A model generated the notes under the pieces. The model was not told the DNA's origin. It saw only the letters and a list, made by a program, of their open reading frames with translations, and searched no databases. The position numbers and the translations under genes are program-made. Below, piece after piece: positions 1 to 5,134 of a stretch of DNA of 8,138 bases. Every line of letters starts with the position of its first letter. Positions within the stretch are counted from its first letter, which is position 1. Source of the stretch: Alphaproteobacteria bacterium (GTDB lineage Bacteria > Pseudomonadota > Alphaproteobacteria > SMXP01); the NCBI GenBank assembly GCA_021774995.1, contig JAJFIM010000162.1:1-8138 (forward strand). The letters are read 5' to 3'.

Positions 1-258
1 GATGGCGGCGCCCAGATTGAGCGACGTGGAGCCGATAGGCTCGCCGGTCGCCGGATCGCCAACTTCTTCCATATATTCCAGATGGCCGTGCGCATGTCCG
101 GTCTCGCCTTCTGCGGTGGAGCGGAACACGGCGGCGACGTCATTATAGCCTTCGATGTCGGCTTTTTGCGCAAAATAAAGATAGCGGCGGTTTGCCTGAC
201 TTTCGCCGGCAAAGGCGGCTTTGAGATTGTCTAAAGTTTTCGATGCTGCAAGGTCCAT
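1..258 (-). CDS. Rubrerythrin, N-terminal 86 residues (cut by the window edge)
   Basis: Rubrerythrins are cytosolic non-haem diiron proteins that reduce hydrogen peroxide. The translation begins MDLAASKTLDNLKAAFAGES and runs in frame to base 1. AGES places iron-ligand candidate E19, and the second helix has E52 and H55 in ETGHA, the expected ExxH. The His-rich HAHGH stretch follows. Ferritin-like helices A and B are therefore present, and helices C/D and any C-terminal rubredoxin domain lie outside. The start is fixed by AAGGAG at 265-270, six bases before the ATG. A probable Irr operator and promoter lie about 90 bp upstream, pointing to iron- or haem-dependent control, as known for other alphaproteobacterial iron-storage and peroxide genes. 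The family call is secure. Whether a rubredoxin domain exists cannot be seen. Confidence 0.94.
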   Translation of the reverse strand, partial: MDLAASKTLDNLKAAFAGESQANRRYLYFAQKADIEGYNDVAAVFRSTAEGETGHAHGHLEYMEEVGDPATGEPIGSTSLNLGAAI

Positions 259-344
259 TTTGATCTCCTTTTATTGGGCGGGGTTGTTGGGGGCGCCCGC
301 GATATCAGCCGCGCGCGCTTTAAGATATTTGGTTAACCCTCAAG

Positions 345-361
345 TTTAGAAATATTCTAAA
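345..361. promoter_or_regulatory. Probable Irr (ICE) operator
   Basis: TTTAGAAATATTCTAAA is a perfect 7+7 bp inverted repeat with a 3-bp spacer. It matches the iron-control element bound by the Fur-family haem-sensing regulator Irr in alphaproteobacteria (recalled consensus near TTTRGAA-N3-TTCYAAA). It covers the presumed -10 region of the rubrerythrin promoter, so Irr bound under low iron or haem would be expected to repress. Rubrerythrin-type genes are known Irr targets in rhizobia. The regulator itself is not in the window, so the assignment rests on motif and context. Confidence 0.72.
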
Positions 362-378
362 TACATAGAGACTGTCAA
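349..378 (-). promoter_or_regulatory. Putative rubrerythrin promoter under the Irr box
   Basis: On the minus strand a perfect TTGACA (373-378) is followed after 18 bases by TATTTC (349-354), a poor -10 with three of six matches. The -10 sits inside the Irr palindrome. The resulting leader to the rubrerythrin ATG would be about 85 nt. The -35 is convincing. The -10 and spacing are only adequate. Confidence 0.5.
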
Positions 379-432
379 GCGCTTTGTCGCGTTGCAAAGA
401 AGGTCAAAAAGTCGCGGCGGGCGGCAAACGTG

Positions 433-438
433 TATACT
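433..438 (+). promoter_or_regulatory. Possible -10 element of the GFA gene
   Basis: TATACT, five of six matches to the sigma-70 -10 box, lies about 42 bases before the chosen ATG of the GFA gene. I see no convincing -35 at 16-18 bases upstream (that region reads GTCGC), so this is a weak call. Confidence 0.3.
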
Positions 439-479
439 CAAAGCGCATGCTCTTAAATCTCAGGAAAAGGAACGCGCCC

Positions 480-971
480 ATGAAACTCGAAGGGTCTTGT
501 CATTGTCAGGCGGTCCGGTTTTCGCTTGAGTCCGCTCATCCATATCCGTTCAATCTTTGCTATTGCTCGATCTGCCGCAAGACCGCCGGGGGGGGCGGTT
601 TCGCCATCAATCTCAGCGGCGACTGTCAGTCCTTGAAGATTGAGGGGAAAGAAAACATTGCCGTTTATCGCGTGAAGATGCGCGATCAAGCCACGGGCGA
701 AGAGCGCCTCAGCGGGGCGCACCGGAATTTTTGTAAGCTCTGCGCCAGTGCGCTGTGGGTGTGGGCGCCGCGCTGGCCTGACCTTGTTCACCCCTTTGCT
801 TCCGCCATTGATACCGATCTTCCCGCGCCGCCCGAGCGCACCCATTTGATGCTGGGCTCAAAAGCGGCTTGGGTTCAGCCCACTTGCGGACCGCGCGATC
901 AGTGTTGTGACGCTTACCCAAAAGAATCCATCGCCGGTTGGCATCAGCGCCTTGGGCTTGAATCGGTTTAA
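480..971 (+). CDS. GFA / CENP-V family zinc-binding protein
   Basis: This 163-residue protein belongs to the GFA family (glutathione-dependent formaldehyde-activating enzyme / CENP-V fold), small cytosolic beta-fold proteins that bind two zinc ions through cysteines. The Cys pattern is complete: C7-x-C9 (GSCHC), C27-x-C29-xx-C32 (CYCSICRK) and C85-xx-C88 (FCKLC) followed by S90. Length is normal for the family. The start is set at the ATG after AAAAGGA (466-472), which gives MKLEGSCHC at once. A 32-codon upstream extension has no family similarity. Many GFA proteins have no proven formaldehyde activity, so the substrate is unknown. Its stop codon overlaps that of the convergent small membrane protein. 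The presence of a glutathione-type isomerase nearby hints at thiol chemistry, but that is inference. Confidence 0.9.
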   Translation: MKLEGSCHCQAVRFSLESAHPYPFNLCYCSICRKTAGGGGFAINLSGDCQSLKIEGKENIAVYRVKMRDQATGEERLSGAHRNFCKLCASALWVWAPRWPDLVHPFASAIDTDLPAPPERTHLMLGSKAAWVQPTCGPRDQCCDAYPKESIAGWHQRLGLESV

Positions 972-1123
972 AGCGATGTGGCGGTGAACAACACGGCGCC
1001 CATCAGGAAACCCGTCATCATCAACGCCAGCAGGCGGGCGGTCACGGGCCAGTGAGAGAGGGTTTGCGCTTCTATGTGGACGACATTGTCGTTAAAATCC
1101 CTGAACCAGACATCTTTCAACAT
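968..1123 (-). CDS. Small single-span membrane protein (51 aa), unknown function
   Basis: I do not recognise this protein. It starts MLKDVWFRDFNDNVV, has a hydrophilic first 30 residues, and ends in one hydrophobic segment at about residues 31-48 (LLALMMTGFLMGAVLF) with only three residues after it. That fits a tail-anchored or single-span inner-membrane protein. The start is supported by AAGGAG at 1132-1137, eight bases before the ATG. A longer 87-codon reading from 1231 would add an Arg/Cys-rich N-terminus without its own good ribosome site, so I prefer the short form. It is divergent from the 2-hydroxychromene isomerase-like gene and converges with the GFA gene, sharing four bases that contain both stops. 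A real small gene is likely but unproven. Confidence 0.6.
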   Translation of the reverse strand: MLKDVWFRDFNDNVVHIEAQTLSHWPVTARLLALMMTGFLMGAVLFTATSL

Positions 1124-1251
1124 GACAGACGCTCCTTTTTTTGCGGTTTGGCGCCCCCTTCTTGTTGACGTGCAAGCGCCTTGCCAGCATCGGGCGGTTA
1201 ACCTTAACATCACTCCCGTGCGCGAAATCACGAAGAAGGGATTTGGGCTTC

Positions 1252-1908
1252 ATGACATTATCAATCGATCTTTATTGGTCTTTCCGCAGCCCATATTCTT
1301 ATCTGGTCACCCCGCGCATTACCGCGCTGGCTAAGGACTATGACGTCACGGTGAATGTGCGGCCTGTCTATCCCATTGCCTTGCGCATCAAAGATTTTTT
1401 TAAGGGCCTCGATCCTCTGGCGCCCGCGTATTTTTTTCATGATTTAGAACGCCTCGCCCAAATGCTGGGCCTCGAATACGCCTGGCCCAATCCTGATCCG
1501 GTGGTGATGGACTTTGCAACAGGGGAGGTTCCCGCCGAGCAACCCTTCATCCACCGGCTAACGCGCCTTGGCTGCGCGGCGGCGGAGGCGGGAAAAGGCT
1601 TGCCCTTTATTGATGAGGTCTCCCGGGTCATATGGTCCGGCGCGCCCAATTGGCACGAGGGCGATTGCTTGGCGCAGGCAGTTTCGCGCGCCGGGTTGGA
1701 ATTAGCGCCGCTCGATAGATTGATCGAACAGCACACAGAACAGTATGAAGAGATGATTGAGCGTAACCAGGAGGATCAACGCGCCGCCGGTCATTGGGGC
1801 GTGCCATTGATGGCCTTTGAAGGCGAGCCCTTTTTCGGCCAGGACAGGTTTGACTGTTTGAAATGGCGCATGACTCAAAAAGGCCTTGTCAGGCGCTCTA
1901 TTGCGTGA
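1252..1908 (+). CDS. DsbA-like 2-hydroxychromene-2-carboxylate isomerase family protein
   Basis: This 218-residue protein has the thioredoxin-fold/GST-kappa-like architecture of 2-hydroxychromene-2-carboxylate isomerases, glutathione-dependent enzymes of naphthalene breakdown whose relatives are widespread with unknown substrates. Near the N-terminus YWSFRSPYSYL carries the family's SPYSYL signature; S13 is the probable glutathione-activating serine in place of the DsbA CxxC. Near the C-terminus WGVPLMAFEGEPFFGQDR is the expected VP cis-proline and FFGQDR motif. The length of about 200-220 is normal. The start is chosen at the ATG giving MTLSIDLYWS, with AAGAAGGG (1233-1240) upstream at a rather long 11-base spacing. 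The 37-codon extension from 1141 lacks family similarity. No aromatic-degradation genes surround it, so a role in naphthalene breakdown is doubtful. Confidence 0.88.
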   Translation: MTLSIDLYWSFRSPYSYLVTPRITALAKDYDVTVNVRPVYPIALRIKDFFKGLDPLAPAYFFHDLERLAQMLGLEYAWPNPDPVVMDFATGEVPAEQPFIHRLTRLGCAAAEAGKGLPFIDEVSRVIWSGAPNWHEGDCLAQAVSRAGLELAPLDRLIEQHTEQYEEMIERNQEDQRAAGHWGVPLMAFEGEPFFGQDRFDCLKWRMTQKGLVRRSIA

Positions 1909-1934
1909 GCTGCCTCAAGTGAAATCTGATGAAA

Positions 1935-2012
1935 TAGCGCCTGGCGGGTCCATGTCAGCGTAGAAAAGTCACCACCTGATTTTGATTTGCATTCTTATTT
2001 CCGGTTTTCTTT
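1935..2012 (-). pseudogene. Relic of the 5' end of a second DegT-type aminotransferase gene
   Basis: Read on the minus strand, this stretch contains TAAGAATGCAA (identical to the start region of the intact DegT gene at 4163-4173) and codes MQIKIRW followed by a stop, against MQLKIEWSD in the intact gene. A further CATGGA match lies 38 bases after the ATG here and 40 bases after it there. Upstream, TTATCGCATTTGATTT resembles TTATTCGCAATATTT upstream of the intact gene. The relic lies divergently before the first hydroxylase, exactly as the intact aminotransferase lies divergently before the second. The match is short (about 22 of 26 bases at its core), so chance or shared promoter sequence cannot be excluded. 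Confidence 0.42.
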
Positions 2013-2079
2013 CTTATCGCATTTGATTTAGCTGTTTATCGCCGATATCAGGCAGTCTCACACTAGTTTTTACTGTGAC

Positions 2080-2095
2080 GGATCATGTATGATCC
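2080..2095. promoter_or_regulatory. Palindromic site at the promoter of the first hydroxylase
   Basis: GGATCATGTATGATCC is a perfect 7+7 bp inverted repeat with a 2-bp centre, ending 27 bases before the ATG. Its right half includes TATGAT (2088-2093), a good -10. The second hydroxylase has GGACCTTGTATGATCA at nearly the same distance, with the left half-site degraded. It may be an operator over the -10 or just a conserved promoter core. No matching -35 is evident at 17 bases upstream. Confidence 0.42.
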
Positions 2096-2122
2096 CCAGA
2101 TGAAGTTAAGGAGAGACGATAG

Positions 2123-2917
2123 ATGAGCGTGTCTAGGCAAGGTCAGACTGTGGGAGCGTTGCAGCGGTTTCGCAAATTTCGGCGCCGCCAAATCAAGCAG
2201 TTAGGCATGAGGCTCATCCGCGGCGCATCTGATTTTATCGCGTCTCAATCCCTTGTGGGAGATGCGCCGGTGCTGAGCAATGACGCATTTCCTTTTACCG
2301 CGGAATTAGAAAAAAACTGGAAAGCAATTCGCCAAGAACTTGACGAAGTTTTGAAAGAGCGGGAATTGATACCGGCTTTTCAGCAAGTTTCCCCGGACCA
2401 GAAGAACATCGCATTTGGCGACCATTGGAAAACATTTATATTCTTCGGATTTGGATATCGGGTGGACGATAATTGCGCTAAATGTCCGTTTACGGCGCGG
2501 CTTCTTGAAGGCGCTCCGGGCCTTCTCAATGCGTGGTTTTCTATCCTAGCTCCGGGTTACCACGTGCCTCCGCACCGAGGCGTCACCAAGGGACTCGTGC
2601 GCGTGCATTTAGGGTTAAAAATTCCGGCGGACAGGACGAGTTGTTATATCCGCGTAGACCAGGAAATATGCGTATGGGAAGAGGGTAAGTGCATAACCTT
2701 CGATGATACGTTTGAGCATGAAGTCTATAACAATACGGATGAAGAGCGCGTGGTTTTGTTTCTCGACTTTAAACGCCCAATGAAATGGCCCGGCCGCCTC
2801 TTCAATGATATTTTTCTTCAAGCCATCACATTGACGGGCTATGTGCAGGACGGCAGGAAAAACCTATTTGAATGGAATAAAAAAATCCGGGAGAAACCAG
2901 AACGCCTGTCTTCGTAA
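2123..2917 (+). CDS. LpxO/AspH-type Fe(II)/2-oxoglutarate hydroxylase, paralogue 1
   Basis: This 264-residue protein is an aspartyl/asparaginyl beta-hydroxylase family oxygenase (PF05118-type), the family of animal AspH and of LpxO, which 2-hydroxylates a fatty acyl chain of lipid A. The double-stranded beta-helix core is at about 100-220. Iron ligands are probably H151 (PHRGVTKG) and H199 (FDDTFEHEV), the two-His pattern without a carboxylate typical of the family. R160/H162 (RVHLGL) and R209 (ERVVLF) probably bind 2-oxoglutarate. The N-terminus has a basic amphipathic stretch, RFRKFRRRQIKQ, suggesting membrane contact. No clear membrane span is seen. The start has TAAGGAGA (2107-2114) eight bases before the ATG. 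A paralogue sits 1.4 kb downstream. Substrate is unknown; a lipid acyl chain is inferred from LpxO resemblance and the nearby sphingolipid genes. Confidence 0.9.
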   Translation: MSVSRQGQTVGALQRFRKFRRRQIKQLGMRLIRGASDFIASQSLVGDAPVLSNDAFPFTAELEKNWKAIRQELDEVLKERELIPAFQQVSPDQKNIAFGDHWKTFIFFGFGYRVDDNCAKCPFTARLLEGAPGLLNAWFSILAPGYHVPPHRGVTKGLVRVHLGLKIPADRTSCYIRVDQEICVWEEGKCITFDDTFEHEVYNNTDEERVVLFLDFKRPMKWPGRLFNDIFLQAITLTGYVQDGRKNLFEWNKKIREKPERLSS

Positions 2918-2984
2918 ACCGCGGGCTGCTTCAAAGTGTGCAAGCGCTCAGGCATTTTGTGAGACGCGAAAATTTTTTGTAAGA

Positions 2985-4181
2985 TTATTTTTCTAAAAAG
3001 CAGTTGATAATTTTCGCCTGACATTCCAGAGCGGCATCGGGCATGCCTGGATGGCAGGGTAAAACGACAAGGTGCTGCAAGGTGTCCCGCGCTACGGCGG
3101 GCAATAATTCGGGCCGGTCTGCAGGAGGCTCGACGGCTTGCGATTTGGGCAAATTGGCGGCGTCAAAACCGGCGCGGCGCAATGTTCTTATGAGGGGTTT
3201 GGGTTCACGTACGACGATAGAAAAAGCCCAATAGGTATGAACCGAATTTTGTTTGGCGGGAACGGGGACGCGATCTCCCAGATAATTCAATAGTTTTTTT
3301 GCAGTTCTGGTCCTGGCTTCCAGCGCACCGTCCTTCCATTTCGTTAAGCGTCGCATAATCATGGCAAGAAGCGCAGAATTGGGCTGAAAACGTAATTTTG
3401 CGGCGCTCCCGAGCTTTGCGACGCCGCGCACCGAATTTCCAAAAGCGTCTTCATAGTCTTTGTTGAAGAGAGCGAATATTTTGTATATCAGGCCCATAAC
3501 CAAACGGGTAGTAGCGATCTTCAAGGCGGCAAATTTGAGAATGCGGACAAAATAAACCCGGTGGCTTTGTACGGGATACGCGGATTGAATCCGTTGCATC
3601 TTATGGCGAATTTCTGGATCTTTTACGCGGACCAAAGCGCCGCCCAATGCAGTGGCTGTTTTCAAAGGGCCGAAACTGAACATTGCAACATCGGCGGCCT
3701 GGTGGCCCGTATAGCCAAGTCCATCAAAACATTGCGCGCAATCTTCGATAACCATGAGATTGTGACGGCGCGCAATTTCGATGAGAGGATCAAGATCATA
3801 AAGGGCCCCGAACAGATGCGCCACTAGAATAGCGCGGGTTTTATCGGTGATAGCCTGTTCTATCAGATCAAGGCGGGGCGCCATGTCGTCAAAATCAAGA
3901 TCAATAGGCACCGGGACCAGGCCATGACGTTTTACGATATTTACCATCCCCTTGACGTTAAGGGCTGAAAACAGAATTTCCTCTCCAGCTTGCCAGTCAA
4001 GAGACTGGAGAAGTAAATCCAGGCTGCTGCGTACGGAAAAGCAGGCGAGGGCGTCTCCCTGCGGGGCCCACAGTTGTGTGAGCCTATTCTCAAGAGTGGC
4101 CCGGTCCGGGGGAAAAAGACAGTTCCATGCCCCGCTCAGCAAATCGGACCACTCTATTTTGAGTTGCATTCTTACCCACAT
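2985..4181 (-). CDS. DegT/DnrJ/EryC1/StrS-family PLP-dependent aminotransferase
   Basis: This 398-residue protein has a fold-type I PLP layout. S53/S54 (VRSSLD) probably hold the phosphate, D147 and Q150 (VIEDCAQ) contact the PLP ring, and K174 (FSFGPLKTATALGG) is the Schiff-base lysine. The C-terminal LVVLPCHPGM motif is typical. Family members usually aminate keto-sugars. The GPLKTATALGG lysine loop differs from the common sugar-enzyme form (roughly HPTKNLTTGEGG), and residues 208-240 are unusually hydrophobic and basic, suggesting membrane or lipid contact. Start is uncertain: the first ATG has AAGGA 11 bases upstream, but M5 (ATG at 4169, MQLKIEW) is the one matched by the relic at 1990. 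The gene is divergent from hydroxylase 2 and converges on hydroxylase 1 with 67 bp between. Substrate unknown. Confidence 0.88.
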   Translation of the reverse strand: MWVRMQLKIEWSDLLSGAWNCLFPPDRATLENRLTQLWAPQGDALACFSVRSSLDLLLQSLDWQAGEEILFSALNVKGMVNIVKRHGLVPVPIDLDFDDMAPRLDLIEQAITDKTRAILVAHLFGALYDLDPLIEIARRHNLMVIEDCAQCFDGLGYTGHQAADVAMFSFGPLKTATALGGALVRVKDPEIRHKMQRIQSAYPVQSHRVYFVRILKFAALKIATTRLVMGLIYKIFALFNKDYEDAFGNSVRGVAKLGSAAKLRFQPNSALLAMIMRRLTKWKDGALEARTRTAKKLLNYLGDRVPVPAKQNSVHTYWAFSIVVREPKPLIRTLRRAGFDAANLPKSQAVEPPADRPELLPAVARDTLQHLVVLPCHPGMPDAALECQAKIINCFLEK

Positions 4182-4229
4182 TTATCGGTAAATCCTTATT
4201 CGCAATATTTAAGGTTTAAAATTTAAGCG

Positions 4230-4281
4230 CCAGCGCCACGCCGCCGCATGCTGTTAATTCACCCCTGACGTGGCGCGCTGG
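4230..4281. repeat. Inverted repeat in the aminotransferase/hydroxylase 2 divergent region
   Basis: GCGCCACG (4233-4240) pairs perfectly with CGTGGCGC (4269-4276) across 28 bases. With a 2-base bulge the arms extend to CCA (4230-4232) and TGG (4279-4281), giving 11 pairs. The right arm overlaps the putative -35 of hydroxylase 2. It could be an operator or, in transcripts crossing the region, a hairpin. The corresponding region before hydroxylase 1 has no such repeat. Confidence 0.4.
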
Positions 4282-4293
4282 ACCTTGTATGAT
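4265..4293 (+). promoter_or_regulatory. Putative promoter of hydroxylase 2
   Basis: CTGACG (4265-4270), 17 bases, then TATGAT (4288-4293): four of six and five of six matches to sigma-70 elements with ideal spacing. Transcription would start near 4300, giving a leader of about 25 nt. The TATGAT is conserved before hydroxylase 1 (35 versus 37 bases from the ATG), which supports it. The 12-codon extension of the reading frame upstream (ATG at 4289) would start within this -10. Confidence 0.5.
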
Positions 4294-4324
4294 CATGCAG
4301 GCAAAGGTTAAGGAGGGACGACAG

Positions 4325-5101
4325 ATGAGCGTGCGGGGGAGTGTAACACAAGATAGGGCGGTGGGAAAACTGCAACGCCTTCGTAATTTTCGGCGCCGTC
4401 ATGTCAAAAAATTCGGAAAAAACTTCATCCGTGGCAACGCTGATTTTATCGCGTCCCAGTCGCTTGTCGGGAGTCCTCCGGTATTCAGTAATGAAATTTT
4501 CCCTTTTGTTGCGGAGTTGGAAAAAAGTTGGAAGATTATTCGCCAGGAACTTGACGAGGTTTTGAAAGAGCGGGAATTGATCCCGGCTTTTCAGCAGATC
4601 TCTCCGGATCAGAAGAAAATCGCAATTGGCGATAAGTGGAAGACTTTTATATTCTATGGATTTGGGACTCGCATCGATAAGAATTGCCAAAAATGTCCGA
4701 ACACGGCGCGCCTTATTGAAGCGATCCCAGCTCTGAAAACAGCTTGGTTTTCCATCCTGTCGCCGGGATATCACGTGCCTGCGCATCGCGGCGTTACCAA
4801 GGGAATCGTGAGGACCCATTTGGGACTTAAAATTCCAGCGGATCGCGAAAATTGCTATATGCGCGTGGGGCGTGAAAAATGTATGTGGGAAGAAGGTAAA
4901 TGCCTGACTTTCGATGATACTTTTGATCATGAAGTTTTTAACAATACCGTTGAAGAGCGCGTGGTCCTCTTGATTGATTTTGAACGCCCGATGAAATGGC
5001 CCGGCCGGGCGCTTAACGCCGTCTTCTTGCGCTTGATTACATGGACGGCCTATGTGCAGGACGGCAAAAAAAATTTAATGGCATGGAATAAGAATACTTA
5101 A
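4325..5101 (+). CDS. LpxO/AspH-type Fe(II)/2-oxoglutarate hydroxylase, paralogue 2
   Basis: This 258-residue paralogue matches the first hydroxylase at about 73% of 242 aligned positions (hand count), with divergence concentrated near both ends. Iron ligands are H154 (AHRGVTKG) and H202 (DDTFDHEV). R163/H165 (RTHLGL) and R212 (EERVVL) are the likely 2-oxoglutarate contacts. All five cysteines (C121, C124, C177, C186, C193) are kept at identical spacing in both copies. The ATG chosen is preceded by TAAGGAGGG (4309-4317) and yields MSVRG, aligning with MSVSR of paralogue 1; the in-frame ATG at 4289 is rejected. The gene converges on spt with only 33 bp between stops. Retention of all core residues in both copies argues that both are active, perhaps on different chains or positions. 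Substrate is inferred only. Confidence 0.9.
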   Translation: MSVRGSVTQDRAVGKLQRLRNFRRRHVKKFGKNFIRGNADFIASQSLVGSPPVFSNEIFPFVAELEKSWKIIRQELDEVLKERELIPAFQQISPDQKKIAIGDKWKTFIFYGFGTRIDKNCQKCPNTARLIEAIPALKTAWFSILSPGYHVPAHRGVTKGIVRTHLGLKIPADRENCYMRVGREKCMWEEGKCLTFDDTFDHEVFNNTVEERVVLLIDFERPMKWPGRALNAVFLRLITWTAYVQDGKKNLMAWNKNT

Positions 5102-5134
5102 GTTTAGGCGCACCTACCGGCCGGGTGTAAATGT

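Noticed and set aside
384..479. 32-codon upstream extension of the GFA reading frame
   Set aside because: No ribosome site, Lys/Arg-rich non-family sequence, and the later ATG at 480 has AAAAGGA and immediately begins the GFA motif.
2918..2984. Terminator between hydroxylase 1 and the DegT gene
   Set aside because: AT-rich runs are present but no stable stem precedes a T-run on either strand.
2985..4181. Assignment as GnnB, the lipid A diamino-sugar aminotransferase
   Set aside because: No gnnA or lpxA neighbour, and the lysine loop and hydrophobic segment are unlike what I recall of GnnB; it cannot be excluded, but the name is not supported.
4289..4324. Earlier in-frame ATG for hydroxylase 2
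   Set aside because: It lies in the presumed -10 box, and the later ATG has TAAGGAGGG and aligns with the start of the paralogue.
4259..4930. 223-codon open frame on the minus strand opposite hydroxylase 2
   Set aside because: It is antisense to a clear enzyme gene; the paralogue has only a short open frame at the same place, so it is not conserved, and its translation shows no known domain.
5102..5134. Bidirectional terminator between hydroxylase 2 and spt
   Set aside because: CACC and GGTG around CCGGCC give only a weak, interrupted stem with no T-run on either side.
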